Positions 1 through 8,886 of a stretch of DNA of 30,144 bases are shown one piece after another. Each line of letters opens with the position of its first letter. Position 1 is the first letter of the stretch. The translations under genes were made by a program, and so were the position numbers. This stretch comes from JAVJSU01 sp040219275 (lineage in GTDB: Bacteria > Chloroflexota > Anaerolineae > Aggregatilineales > Phototrophicaceae): assembly GCA_040219275.1 (NCBI GenBank), contig JAVJSU010000082.1, positions 1 to 30,144 on the forward strand, written 5' to 3'. Under the pieces are notes generated by a model. That model worked only from the letters and a program-made list of their open reading frames with translations, searched no databases and was not told where the DNA came from.

Positions 1-138
1 ACCGAGGTTGACCGCACTGACCGCCACGACTTGAGTATTTTTCGCGTCGGCTGGGATTGGTTAGAACGACGATTCGTCTTTGATGATCCCATTCCTATTC
101 TCTTCAGACCGAACTTCTGTTTGATGTCCGGTTGCTAG
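1..138 (+). pseudogene. Probable transposase C-terminal end (partial)
   Basis: Frame 1 is open from the window edge to a TAG at 136-138, giving 45 residues. The sequence contains a Leu-Ser-Ile-Phe-Arg stretch, a Gly-Trp-Asp-Trp-Leu pair of tryptophans and a short tail ending Met-Ser-Gly-Cys. That tail style resembles C-termini of IS4-type DDE transposases common in Chloroflexota, but no catalytic residue falls inside the window, so the assignment is tentative. The reading frame runs directly into the HEAT-repeat sequence that follows, as expected if an insertion sequence ends here. It may be an intact transposase whose body lies to the left. Confidence 0.4.
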
Positions 139-139
139 T

Positions 140-685
140 GAAAATTTAAGAATTGCTCTTGAGAATCTGAGTAGTAAGACACGAGAAATCAAGTCAACAG
201 CAATTAGAACGATCTATAAAGAGGGTGAATCGGCGATACCAGCTTTGATCGGTGTGCTATACGAAGACAATGATGTCAGGCAGGAAATTGCTATAGCAAT
301 CCTGTGGGAGATGTTTCGTGAGCATGGTTATAAACATAGAGATTTGGTTCCTGCCTTAGTTTCCGCAATTAAGGCAAATGTTGATAATAACCCTATGGTT
401 GTAATGGATGGAATGGGCTTGTTAGAGGATCTCAAAGAGAGTAGTGCATTTGAGCCTTTAGTCGAATTTCTTCGTTCTGATGAGGAGGAAATACGGGTAG
501 GCGCAGTAGAAGCGTTAGCAAATTTGAAAGATTCCCGTGCTGTACCTCATATTGCACATCTCCTGAATGACGAAGTTGAAGATGTGAGGAATCGGTCGCT
601 ATGGGCGCTAAATTACATCGGGACAGTTGAAGCACTCTCAGCAATTGAAAAATGGAAAACGAAAAATGAAACTCACCATCCCTGA
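140..685 (+). CDS. HEAT-repeat protein, 5' end missing or unresolved
   Basis: This is a small all-helical HEAT/PBS-lyase-like repeat protein, a class that normally acts as a protein-binding scaffold. At least four helix pairs are visible, such as the segment beginning SSAFEPLVEFL and the segment with DSRAVPHIAHLL followed by DVRNRSLWAL. The frame is open from 125, and repeat-like sequence begins by about 155, but there is no ATG near the beginning. A TTG at 245 is the first conventional alternative start, it cuts into a repeat, and it has no Shine-Dalgarno sequence. The gene therefore looks truncated at its 5' end by the transposase-like sequence ending at 138. The stop codon overlaps the start of the downstream RNA-repair gene by 20 bases, so the two were probably co-translated. 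No enzymatic residues are seen. The function is unknown. Confidence 0.6.
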   Translation, partial: ENLRIALENLSSKTREIKSTAIRTIYKEGESAIPALIGVLYEDNDVRQEIAIAILWEMFREHGYKHRDLVPALVSAIKANVDNNPMVVMDGMGLLEDLKESSAFEPLVEFLRSDEEEIRVGAVEALANLKDSRAVPHIAHLLNDEVEDVRNRSLWALNYIGTVEALSAIEKWKTKNETHHP

Positions 686-3194
686 ATTTTCGCTCGTGGT
701 ACTGATAGGCGCGTCGGGCAGTGGTAAATCGACCTTCGCGGCAAAGCACTTCGGGCGTTTTGAAACCGTCTCGTCGGATTTTTGTCGTGGTCTGGTCAGC
801 AATGATGAAAACAGTCAGGAAGCCACCAAAGATGCCTTCGATCTGGTGCATGATATTGCCAGCAAGCGCCTGAAAAATATGAATTTGACCGTGATCGACG
901 CGACCAATGTTCAGCAAGCCGCCCGCAAGCCACTGGTCGATCTGGCGCGGGAATATCACGCTCTGCCGGTGGCGATTGTGCTCGATGTGCCGGAAAAAGT
1001 CGCTGTGGAGCGCAACGCCCTGCGCCCTGATCGTGATTTCGGGTCGCGGGTGGTGGCGAGCCATCGTCAGCAATTGCGCCGTTCCATGAAGGGACTCAAG
1101 CGCGAAGGATTCCGGCGCGTTTATCATCTGAAAAGCGTGGAAGAAATCGAATCGGTGGAAATTATCCGTGAGCCGTTGTGGAATAATCGCACGGACGAAC
1201 ACGGTCCGTTCGACATCATCGGCGATATTCACGGCTGTTATGATGAGCTGGCGCTTTTGCTGAGCGAACTTGGCTACGCGGTCAATGGCGAAACCGTCAC
1301 ACCACCGGATGGACGCAAAGCCGTCTTTCTGGGTGATCTGGTGGATCGTGGACCGAAAACGCCACAGGTGCTCAAGCTGGTGATGGGCATGGTGACAGCT
1401 GGCACGGCGATCTGTATTCCGGGCAATCATGATGCCAAGCTCAAAAAGGCGCTGGACGGCAAGAATGTTCAGCGTAAGCACGGGCTGGCGGAATCAATGG
1501 AGCAACTCGAAGCTGAGTCACCGGAATTCCGCGAACAGGTCGCCCAATTTATTGACGGTCTGGTGAGCCATTATGTGCTGGATGATGGTAAGCTGGTAGT
1601 CGCCCATGCAGGGATGCGAGAGGATATGGCGGGCAGGGCATCCGGCAAGGTACGCGGGTTTGCGCTTTATGGCGAGACAACCGGAGAAACCGACGAATTC
1701 GGCTTGCCCGTGCGCCACAATTGGGCGGCGGAATATCGCGGATCGGCGATGGTCGTTTATGGACATACGCCTGTTCCCGAAGTGCAATGGCTCAACCGGA
1801 CGATCAATATTGATACCGGCTGTGTGTTCGGTGGCGCACTGACCGCCCTACGCTATCCAGAAAATGAGCTTATCTCGGTAGATGCGCTGGCGCTCTATGC
1901 TGAACCTGCGCGCCCGTTCTTGCCGGACGGTCAAACACTGCTCACCGCACAGCACGCGCTTGATGATGTGCTCGACATCCGAGATGTGATCGGCAAGCGC
2001 ATCGTCAATACACGCCTGCGCCCGAACATTACCATCCGAGAGGAGAATTCGACTGCCGCGCTGGAAGTGATGAGCCGGTTCGCCGTGAATCCGAAGTGGC
2101 TGATTTACTTGCCGCCGACCATGTCACCGCCAGAAACCAGCCAACTTGAGGGCTATCTGGAACATCCGGCAGAGGCATTCGATTATTATCGGCGTAACGG
2201 TGTGCCAACCGTGATCTGCGAGGAAAAGCATATGGGATCGCGGGCGTTGGTGGTCATCTGCAAGGATGAGGACGCGGCGCGGGAGCGGTTTGGCGTGATT
2301 GATGACGGTATTGGCATGGTCTACACGCGCACCGGACGGCGCTTTTTCAACGATGATGTGCTGGAAGCGCAATTTCTTGATCGAGTGCGTGATTCGGTGA
2401 CGGCTTCCGGCTTATGGGAAGAACTCAGTACCCGCTGGCTCTTGCTGGATTGTGAATTGATGCCGTGGTCTGCGAAGGCGCAACAACTCCTCCAAGATCA
2501 ATACGCGGCGGTGGGGGCGGCGGCAACTGCGGCAATCGGAGAAGCCGTCACCGTATTGCAAACTGCCGCAAATAATGGCGCAGAGATCGGGCATTTGCTC
2601 GGAAAATTCCAGACCAAGCAACCGCAAGTCGCGCAGTATGTGGACGCATATCGCCACTATTGCTGGGAGGTCACCTCGCTGGATGATTACAAACTCGCGC
2701 CGTTTCATCTGCTGGCAAGTGAGGGCGCGGTGCATATCAACAGGGATCATCGCTGGCACATGGCGATGCTCTCAAAATTGGCCGGCAATGCGGTCATCAT
2801 GATTACCGATCACCGCACGGTTGATCTGACCGATCCGGCGAGTCAGGAAGCGGGAATCAACTGGTGGGAAGCGATGATAACGCGGGGTGGTGAGGGCATG
2901 GTCGTCAAGCCGCTGGACTTCATTGCACGCGGGTCACGCGGATTGGTGCAACCGGCGGTCAAGGTGCGGGGGCGTGAATATCTGCGGATTATTTATGGAC
3001 CGGAATACACCGACCATCTCGATGTACTCCGTAAGCGCAGTGTCAATGCCAAGCGATCATTGGCGATCCGTGAATTTGCATTGGGGATAGAGGCGCTAGA
3101 ACGTTTCGTGCGGAAAGAACCCCTGCGCCGTGTGCATGAATGTGTTTTCGGCGTGCTGGCGCTGGAAAGTGAACCCATCGATCCTAGATTGTAA
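666..3194 (+). CDS. pnkp: Polynucleotide kinase-phosphatase (bacterial Pnkp, RNA repair)
   Basis: This 842-residue enzyme heals broken RNA ends in the cytoplasm: it phosphorylates the 5'-OH, removes the 3' or 2',3'-cyclic phosphate, and adenylates itself as a ligase. The three domains are in the family order. The kinase has a P-loop GASGSGKST at residues 15-23. The binuclear metallophosphatase has GDIHG at 186-190, GDLVDRG at 223-229 and GNHD at 253-256. The C-terminal nucleotidyltransferase has motif I EEKHMGSR, with the likely AMP-accepting lysine at K521. Length is normal for the family. An upstream in-frame TTG at 627 is open, but the ATG at 666 begins the typical MKLTIPEFSLVVLIG start with a GGAA about 9 bases before it. 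The usual partner, the methyltransferase Hen1, is not adjacent in this window. A HEAT-repeat gene overlaps the start instead. Confidence 0.93.
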   Translation: MKLTIPEFSLVVLIGASGSGKSTFAAKHFGRFETVSSDFCRGLVSNDENSQEATKDAFDLVHDIASKRLKNMNLTVIDATNVQQAARKPLVDLAREYHALPVAIVLDVPEKVAVERNALRPDRDFGSRVVASHRQQLRRSMKGLKREGFRRVYHLKSVEEIESVEIIREPLWNNRTDEHGPFDIIGDIHGCYDELALLLSELGYAVNGETVTPPDGRKAVFLGDLVDRGPKTPQVLKLVMGMVTAGTAICIPGNHDAKLKKALDGKNVQRKHGLAESMEQLEAESPEFREQVAQFIDGLVSHYVLDDGKLVVAHAGMREDMAGRASGKVRGFALYGETTGETDEFGLPVRHNWAAEYRGSAMVVYGHTPVPEVQWLNRTINIDTGCVFGGALTALRYPENELISVDALALYAEPARPFLPDGQTLLTAQHALDDVLDIRDVIGKRIVNTRLRPNITIREENSTAALEVMSRFAVNPKWLIYLPPTMSPPETSQLEGYLEHPAEAFDYYRRNGVPTVICEEKHMGSRALVVICKDEDAARERFGVIDDGIGMVYTRTGRRFFNDDVLEAQFLDRVRDSVTASGLWEELSTRWLLLDCELMPWSAKAQQLLQDQYAAVGAAATAAIGEAVTVLQTAANNGAEIGHLLGKFQTKQPQVAQYVDAYRHYCWEVTSLDDYKLAPFHLLASEGAVHINRDHRWHMAMLSKLAGNAVIMITDHRTVDLTDPASQEAGINWWEAMITRGGEGMVVKPLDFIARGSRGLVQPAVKVRGREYLRIIYGPEYTDHLDVLRKRSVNAKRSLAIREFALGIEALERFVRKEPLRRVHECVFGVLALESEPIDPRL

Positions 3195-3203
3195 AATGGT
3201 AAG

Positions 3204-3252
3204 GGAGCAGAATAAATGGAACGGTTTCTGATACGTCCATTAGTTCTGCTCC
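3204..3252. terminator. Long hairpin between convergent genes
   Basis: An inverted repeat pairs 3204-3220 with 3236-3252 (15 of 17 positions match; outer arms GGAGCAGAA and TTCTGCTCC) around a 15-base loop. It lies between the stop of pnkp and the stop of the GH3 gene, which converge. There is no strong T-run on either side, so it is not a textbook intrinsic terminator. A bidirectional terminator or 3'-end stabiliser is the likeliest role. Confidence 0.5.
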
Positions 3253-3276
3253 TGGCGCAGTAAGAGAATTTATCGT

Positions 3277-5652
3277 CTAAATTGCACTTCCGTTTTCTAG
3301 GGTGACAGGTGTAAGGAAGACTTGCTCAACACCTCTGGAAGTCGTCATAATTTCGATGGAGTCATTCAAGCGAATATCTTCCGAAGAGCTACCGACCATC
3401 ACTTCGATTTGTCCGCATTCGACGATGTAATCCATCTTCTGATTGTAAAAGGCGAGATGTCGCATATCCAGATGAAAACAAAGAGTCACTTCCTCGCCGG
3501 GTTCCAGAGCCAGGCGCTTAAAGCCTTTAAGCATCTTTACCGGACGTGTCACGGTGGCAACCGGATCAGACAGATAGAGTTGTACAACCTCGTCTCCGGC
3601 GCACTCACCCACATTCTGTACAGTAACATGGATCAGCACGACATCGTCAGCAGTCGCCTGATGCTGGCTCAAGGTCAAATTTGAATAGGCGAATTGTGTA
3701 TAGCTCAGACCATGACCAAAAGCGTACAGCGGCTTCACACTCATATCCATATAATCTGTGTGCCAATTACTGCGCCCGCCGGACGGCTTATGATTGTAAT
3801 AGGCAGGCATTTGCCCGACGGAACGCGGAAACGTAATTGGTAATTTACCGCCCGGATTGACATCACCAAATAGAACATCTGCAAGTGCATTCCCGCCCTG
3901 TTCCGCTGGCAACCATGCTTCAATGATCGCCGGAATATGCGCGTCTGCCCAGCTAATTACATAGGGTCGTCCGGTAACGCAGATCATAACAATCGGCGTG
4001 CCTGTAGCATGAATCGCCTCTAGCAACGCCTGTTGTACGCCGGGCAATTCCAGGGTGGCGCTATCGTTGGATTCACCCACAGTGCTACCCTCACCTAAAC
4101 CGGATTTGTCTCCAACAACCATGACAACCACATCTGCCCCTGTTGCCGCTAGTACGGCATCCTCAAAACCCGATGTGTCGTCCGAAAGCACATCACAGCC
4201 CTGAGCATAACGTACTTCGGTCTGCCCGGAGACCGCATTTTTAATAGCATCAAGGATAGTGACTGTAGGCGGAAAATGATCGTCCCAACTAAATTGCGCT
4301 GTATTTTGACCCTGTGGCATCGGCGCATCATCGCTCAGCATTTGTTCAAAAATGTGAATCATATGCGCGGGATAGTGATAATCTCCCTGTAAACAACGCG
4401 CACTATCTGCAATGGGACCTATGACAGCAATTGAATTCAGCGATTTACTCAGTGGAAGTAACGACTCATTTTTGAGCAGAACCAACGATTTTTGCGCGAG
4501 TTTACGGGTCAAATCGCGTTGTTCAGGTCGTTCAAAGACTTCCAACACGGCATTTTCGTCTACATACGGAGCGTCGAACAAGCCGAGGTCAATTTTCATT
4601 TTTAGAACACGGTAAACAGAAGCATCCAATAATTCAATTGCGACATCGCCGTTTTCTATTGCTTGCTTTAGCGGCTCGCCATAGCAATCGGGCATTGGCA
4701 ACTCGACATCAATGCCTACTTCCAGCCCCATTCTGGCGGCTTCGGCTTTATCATGCGCGACATGGTGATAATCAACGAGCGTCTTCAACGTAAAATAATC
4801 GGATACGACGACCCCGGAGAAGCCAAGTTCGTCGCGCAATATATCCACCATAAGTTCATGAGAACATCCGCAAGGAATACCGTCCCATTCATGATAGGCA
4901 TTCATCATTGATGCCAGATTGCCTTCTTGAATAGCGGTCTTGAAAGGCGTTAGGAAGATTTCTCGCAATTCACGCTTATTCATGTGCACAGGTGCCCAAT
5001 TTAAGCCACCTTCGGGAACACCATGCGCGGCAAAATGCTTACCGGTTGCCACAACCCCATTTTTAATATCGTCGGTTTGAATACCCTTCACATAAGCCAA
5101 GCCGATGTTAGAGATCAAATAAGGGTCTTCGCCGTATGTTTCTTCCACCCGTCCCCAGCGTGCATCCCTGACAACATCTAAAACCGGGGCTAGTGCATGA
5201 TGTGCACCAACGGCTCGCATTTGATCCCGGATGACACCTGCCATTTCCTCAATCAACTCAGGCTCCCACGTTGCCGCCAGACCGATTGACTGTGGAAAGC
5301 TCGTCGCGCCCCGTGCCATAAAACCAGCACAACTCTCCTCATGCACAATCGCAGGAATGCCAAGCCGTGTATTTTCAACAAGATGTTTCTGAATAATATT
5401 CGCCAACCGCGCACTTTCTAGCGGGGGTAAAAAGGAAGCGGCGCTAATCCGTGTAATATGCCCTGTGCCATTCACTAGCGCAGTTTCTGCTTTGGCACTG
5501 TCAAAGCGGCGTTGTTCATCAAGCACATCCGTGACCCACAAGCCAGCAATCTGTGCGATTTTTTCATCTACAGTCATTTCAGCAAGTAGATAGCGAACTT
5601 TTTCATCGACTGGTCGCATCGCATCAAATACAATTTCCAGGTTGATTGACAT
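3277..5652 (-). CDS. Glycoside hydrolase family 3 (beta-glucosidase/beta-xylosidase-like)
   Basis: This 791-residue retaining exo-glycosidase of family GH3 releases terminal sugars from beta-linked oligosaccharides. The N-terminal TIM-barrel domain spans roughly residues 15-345. Signatures include WGRVEETYGEDP, the KHFAAHG substrate-site motif and GVVVSDYFTL, whose Asp at about 285 is the expected nucleophile. The usual SDW is SDY here. An alpha/beta sandwich domain (about 370-620) and a C-terminal FN3-like domain follow. No signal peptide is seen, so it is probably cytoplasmic and acts on imported oligosaccharides. A TTG lies one codon upstream, but the ATG at 5652 has an AAAGGTGGG Shine-Dalgarno sequence before it. 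It is the last gene of the operon, 29 bases after the second permease. Exact sugar specificity cannot be told from sequence. Confidence 0.93.
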   Translation of the reverse strand: MSINLEIVFDAMRPVDEKVRYLLAEMTVDEKIAQIAGLWVTDVLDEQRRFDSAKAETALVNGTGHITRISAASFLPPLESARLANIIQKHLVENTRLGIPAIVHEESCAGFMARGATSFPQSIGLAATWEPELIEEMAGVIRDQMRAVGAHHALAPVLDVVRDARWGRVEETYGEDPYLISNIGLAYVKGIQTDDIKNGVVATGKHFAAHGVPEGGLNWAPVHMNKRELREIFLTPFKTAIQEGNLASMMNAYHEWDGIPCGCSHELMVDILRDELGFSGVVVSDYFTLKTLVDYHHVAHDKAEAARMGLEVGIDVELPMPDCYGEPLKQAIENGDVAIELLDASVYRVLKMKIDLGLFDAPYVDENAVLEVFERPEQRDLTRKLAQKSLVLLKNESLLPLSKSLNSIAVIGPIADSARCLQGDYHYPAHMIHIFEQMLSDDAPMPQGQNTAQFSWDDHFPPTVTILDAIKNAVSGQTEVRYAQGCDVLSDDTSGFEDAVLAATGADVVVMVVGDKSGLGEGSTVGESNDSATLELPGVQQALLEAIHATGTPIVMICVTGRPYVISWADAHIPAIIEAWLPAEQGGNALADVLFGDVNPGGKLPITFPRSVGQMPAYYNHKPSGGRSNWHTDYMDMSVKPLYAFGHGLSYTQFAYSNLTLSQHQATADDVVLIHVTVQNVGECAGDEVVQLYLSDPVATVTRPVKMLKGFKRLALEPGEEVTLCFHLDMRHLAFYNQKMDYIVECGQIEVMVGSSSEDIRLNDSIEIMTTSRGVEQVFLTPVTLENGSAI

Positions 5653-5681
5653 CAATCACCCACCTTTCATAAGTTAGGGAA

Positions 5682-6515
5682 TTAACTTTTTAATTCACCA
5701 CCGGTTAAGCCAGTAACAATGTACTTCTGTGTAACGATGTAGAATGCCACCGCGGGAATCATCAACAAGGTGATGTATGCCATAATCGGTGCCCAATCCG
5801 TGCCGTATTGCCCCTGAAATTGCTGTAGCCCCAACGTGAGAGGCCATTTGTCAGGCGAGCTTGTTAGCACCACGAGCGGTAGAAGATATTCATTCCATGA
5901 GGCGATAATCTGTAACACAGCCACTGCCGTCAATGCAGGGCGCGAAATCGGGAGCAAGATATATAAGAAAAATTGCATCATCGTAGCGCCATCAATGTAT
6001 GATGCTTCTTCGAGTTCCATAGGGATTGAAATGAAGAAACCCCTCAATATGACCACACTACCGGGCAACCCGAAGGCAACTAGTGGCAAAATAACTCCCC
6101 ATAAATTGCTCAACAGATGAAAATTACGGATCTGAATGAAGATGGGTAGGACGGCAACCACTAACGGAAACAGAAGCCCGATAGACAAAATATTGAACCA
6201 CAATGTTCTGGTACGAAATTGAATTCGCGTCAGGGCAAATGCCAGCATACTAGCGAGCACCAGATTAAGTGTCGTGACACCCACTGTGATCGCCGCACTG
6301 TTTCCGAAAGAACGCCAGAAGGAGGAACTACTGAGGATACGCTCGTAATTCTCCCAGACGATTCCATTGGTAGGCAACCCGAACGGTTCGTTCAGGAACT
6401 CGCCCGTGGTTCGTATTCCACCAAGAATCGCTACGAGGACCGGCAACATCATAACAATGCACAGTGTTATTAAGACGATGTATTTTATCGCTAGCATTCT
6501 GCGCGTTTCATACAT
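5682..6515 (-). CDS. Carbohydrate ABC transporter permease, MalG type (CUT1)
   Basis: This is a 277-residue inner-membrane permease with six predicted transmembrane segments. The cytoplasmic loop carries the EAA signature (beginning EASYIDGATMMQFF and ending with LPISRPAL), which docks the ATP-binding subunit. It forms the translocation channel as a heterodimer with the gene just upstream, 9 bases away. The ATG at 6515 has AGGA about 8 bases before it. Size and order (binding protein, MalF type, MalG type, hydrolase) are typical of CUT1 oligosaccharide importers. No ATPase gene accompanies it. Confidence 0.93.
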   Translation of the reverse strand: MYETRRMLAIKYIVLITLCIVMMLPVLVAILGGIRTTGEFLNEPFGLPTNGIVWENYERILSSSSFWRSFGNSAAITVGVTTLNLVLASMLAFALTRIQFRTRTLWFNILSIGLLFPLVVAVLPIFIQIRNFHLLSNLWGVILPLVAFGLPGSVVILRGFFISIPMELEEASYIDGATMMQFFLYILLPISRPALTAVAVLQIIASWNEYLLPLVVLTSSPDKWPLTLGLQQFQGQYGTDWAPIMAYITLLMIPAVAFYIVTQKYIVTGLTGGELKS

Positions 6516-6524
6516 GATAAAGTC

Positions 6525-7475
6525 CTATTCCGTAGAGTAATCTTTTCGCATGAAAAAGTATTGATAAAATATGGAAAAAGTCAGCGTGATAAGAAACAGG
6601 ACGACAGCAACCGCACTACCGTATCCAAGTTTTGACCCAAGAATTCCAAATTTATAAAGATAGGTGGCAATCACCTGACTGGCATTCGCAGGTCCGCCTG
6701 TTGTAAGAATCCAGACCAGCACAAATTGCTGAAAACTGCCCAATACAGACAAATAAACGGTCAGGCGGATCGTCGGACCGATGAGCGGAATTGTGATTTT
6801 TTGAATGACCTGTGTCTCGCTGGCACCATCAATCCGCGCCGCATCTTCCACTTCACTTGAAACACCTTGCAATGCCGCCATATAGAGGATCATGTGTAAT
6901 CCAAAATACTTCCACGTAATGACCATGAATATCGCGTAGATGACGATGTTTCTGTCTGCTAACCACAACACATTTTGAAATTCAGGGATGATGCCCCGCA
7001 ACATGAGGTTTGCCAGACCATCTTGCGGATGAAAGACGTAAATCCAGATATATGCCGTCAATATTTCAGAGAAAACAAATGGAATAAATAAAATGGCACG
7101 GAAAATACTACGCCCCGGCAAGCGCCCTCTGCCGACCACCAAAGCCAGCATAAGTGCTAATGGCAGTTGAACAGCCACTGACAGAATGACAATAATTGCA
7201 CTATTGTGGAGCGCCGTCTGGAACACCGCATGTTCAAACAAACGCGTGTAATTTCCGAACCCGATGACATCCGTTGGTGGTCCGAATCCGTTCCAATCGA
7301 AGCGGCTGTAATAAAAGGAATTCGATAACGGTATTAAGAGAAAGGCAAAAAATAGAGCCATTCCCGGAAACATAAAAATGAAAGCGTAGAGGTAGCGATT
7401 TCCACGACGACCACTTTTCATAAATTCTGATTTGCGGTTCGTTTTTGGCAAAACACGATTTGTAATGGCAGACAT
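6525..7475 (-). CDS. Sugar ABC transporter permease, MalF/UgpA type (CUT1)
   Basis: This is a 316-residue membrane permease with six transmembrane helices after a positively charged N-terminal tail of about 25 residues. The EAA loop is visible as EDAARIDGASETQ followed by ITIPLIGPTI. It pairs with the MalG-type permease downstream. The ATG at 7475 is preceded by AAGG at a long spacing of about 11 bases, so translation may be modest. A start at residue 19 is also possible but has no better ribosome site. The gene is separated from the binding-protein gene by 102 bases that contain a stem-loop. Confidence 0.92.
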   Translation of the reverse strand: MSAITNRVLPKTNRKSEFMKSGRRGNRYLYAFIFMFPGMALFFAFLLIPLSNSFYYSRFDWNGFGPPTDVIGFGNYTRLFEHAVFQTALHNSAIIVILSVAVQLPLALMLALVVGRGRLPGRSIFRAILFIPFVFSEILTAYIWIYVFHPQDGLANLMLRGIIPEFQNVLWLADRNIVIYAIFMVITWKYFGLHMILYMAALQGVSSEVEDAARIDGASETQVIQKITIPLIGPTIRLTVYLSVLGSFQQFVLVWILTTGGPANASQVIATYLYKFGILGSKLGYGSAVAVVLFLITLTFSIFYQYFFMRKDYSTE

Positions 7476-7535
7476 CTAATTTTTACCTTGTCATCTCGCA
7501 GTACCTGTTGGATAAAACATCCGGGTGGCATATGA

Positions 7536-7562
7536 GGAGAGCAAGTATTTAGCCTGCTCTCC
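7536..7562 (-). other. Stem-loop between binding-protein and permease genes
   Basis: A perfect 8-bp inverted repeat (GGAGAGCA at 7536-7543 and TGCTCTCC at 7555-7562) with an 11-base loop lies just after the binding-protein stop codon. No T-run follows on the transcribed strand. Such hairpins are known in sugar ABC operons to protect the upstream mRNA end, giving more binding protein than permease. That role is inferred here. Confidence 0.5.
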
Positions 7563-7577
7563 CCAAATGTTCAAGAA

Positions 7578-8852
7578 TTAATCAAGCTCGAAGGTTGCTG
7601 TATCTTCGATTGCAGCTGCCGCTTCTTCAGGAGATGCAACGCCGGCAAAAATCGTCTCAACTGCGTCATTCACGGCTTGAGCCAACGCAGGAGGCAGGAA
7701 TTGGTCGTAATACAATTGGAAGTAGGGTGCGTTGTTTCGTGCGTCTACAATGCGCGACATAATGGGATCATCTTCATAGACATCTTCCACGCCGTTTATA
7801 ACCGGAAGAAGGAAGAATGAACCAGCACGTTGGTTTTCTTCATTCGTGATGAAACGTAAGAAATCTACAGTTTCATCAGGTGCATTCGCGCCAATGGCAA
7901 AACCATCACCGCCACCTAGCACATCATCGGGGTTACCCGCGCCACCCTCGATAACAGGGAATGGGAACCAACCCAGATCGTCGCCAATGCCTTCACCGCT
8001 TAGACTTTGACCACGCTGAACGGCTGGTGCCCACTGCCCCATAAGTTCCATACCGGCTTCACCATTACCCATCAACCCGCCTTGTTGATCGTAGTTGAGG
8101 GCAAGAAATCCTTCTGGGAATGGCTCAAGTGCTACCAATTCCGCCAGATATTCACCCGCTTCTACGAAGGCTTCGTCAGCAAAGGAGCCATCACGATTAT
8201 AAGCGGCGAGGAAGGCTTCTTCACCACCAACGCGAATAGCATTATAAACCCACCAGAAATGACCTGGCCACTTATCACCTTCACCCAATGAAATGGGGGT
8301 GATGCCAGCATCTTTCAATGTCTGCACTGCCGCGATGAATTCATCCCAGGTTGCAGGCGGTGTTTCAGGATCGAGTCCTGCTTCTTCGAACAAGGCTTTG
8401 TTATAGAAGAAGCCAACTGCCCCCCATGAGAAGGGTACGCCGTAGTATTCATCGCCCTGTCCATACAAATTAAGCGCAGATTGCGCGGCAAAGGAATCCG
8501 CCCATTCGCCTTCGAGTTCAGGCGCAATATTGCGTACCAGATCCGCCTCAGCAAACTGCCACAACACACCACCGCCCCAGCTCCAGAACAGATCAGGCGG
8601 ATCGCCCGCTTGCATCACTGTTACCAGTTGCGCTTTAAACGGTTCATTAGCGAGGATCGTAATTTCAATATTGACGTTGGGGTTCGCTTCCATGTAAGAA
8701 TCGGCAATACCCTGCCAATAGGCGATCTCATCGTCATTGGTTGAGATGTGCCACCAGCGAATCGTAACTTGGTCTTGACCAGAAACAACAGATAAAGTTG
8801 CCAACAAGGCTACCATGAGTAGCACGAAGACATGTTTTAAGCGCATTTTCAT
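7578..8852 (-). CDS. Extracellular sugar-binding protein, CUT1 family
   Basis: This 424-residue solute-binding protein of family 1 (maltose-binding-like) captures oligosaccharides outside the cell for the two permeases downstream. The N-terminus is a Sec signal peptide (basic MKMRLKH, hydrophobic core, cleavage near VVSG/QDQ). The mature protein begins with VTIRWWHIS, typical of the family. There is no lipobox cysteine, so it would be released or retained by some other means. The ATG at 8852 has a strong AAAGGAG 7 bases before it. A GTAACGTT-containing near-palindrome lies just upstream at 8874-8886 and resembles repeats at the promoter of the LacI-type gene, suggesting control by that regulator. 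Confidence 0.93.
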   Translation of the reverse strand: MKMRLKHVFVLLMVALLATLSVVSGQDQVTIRWWHISTNDDEIAYWQGIADSYMEANPNVNIEITILANEPFKAQLVTVMQAGDPPDLFWSWGGGVLWQFAEADLVRNIAPELEGEWADSFAAQSALNLYGQGDEYYGVPFSWGAVGFFYNKALFEEAGLDPETPPATWDEFIAAVQTLKDAGITPISLGEGDKWPGHFWWVYNAIRVGGEEAFLAAYNRDGSFADEAFVEAGEYLAELVALEPFPEGFLALNYDQQGGLMGNGEAGMELMGQWAPAVQRGQSLSGEGIGDDLGWFPFPVIEGGAGNPDDVLGGGDGFAIGANAPDETVDFLRFITNEENQRAGSFFLLPVINGVEDVYEDDPIMSRIVDARNNAPYFQLYYDQFLPPALAQAVNDAVETIFAGVASPEEAAAAIEDTATFELD

Positions 8853-8873
8853 TGTCTTGCTCCTTTAAAATTA

Positions 8874-8886
8874 GTAACGTTTTTAC
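8874..8886 (-). promoter_or_regulatory. Possible LacI-family operator upstream of the binding-protein gene
   Basis: GTAACGTTTTTAC has inverted arms GTAA and TTAC, and contains GTAACGTT, also present (on the other strand) in the cluster before the lacI-type gene at 10594-10626. It lies 21-34 bases before the binding-protein start codon, where bound repressor could block transcription. No clear -35/-10 pair was seen for this operon. Confidence 0.4.

Noticed and set aside
432..1481. A 349-codon open frame on the - strand antisense to pnkp
   Set aside because: It lies across the conserved kinase and phosphatase motifs of pnkp, is rich in His, Arg and Gln in the manner of shadow frames, and matches no family.
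3204..3252. Hairpin considered as a small RNA or attachment site
   Set aside because: Its position between two converging stop codons is best explained by transcription termination. No further repeat copy was found in the window.
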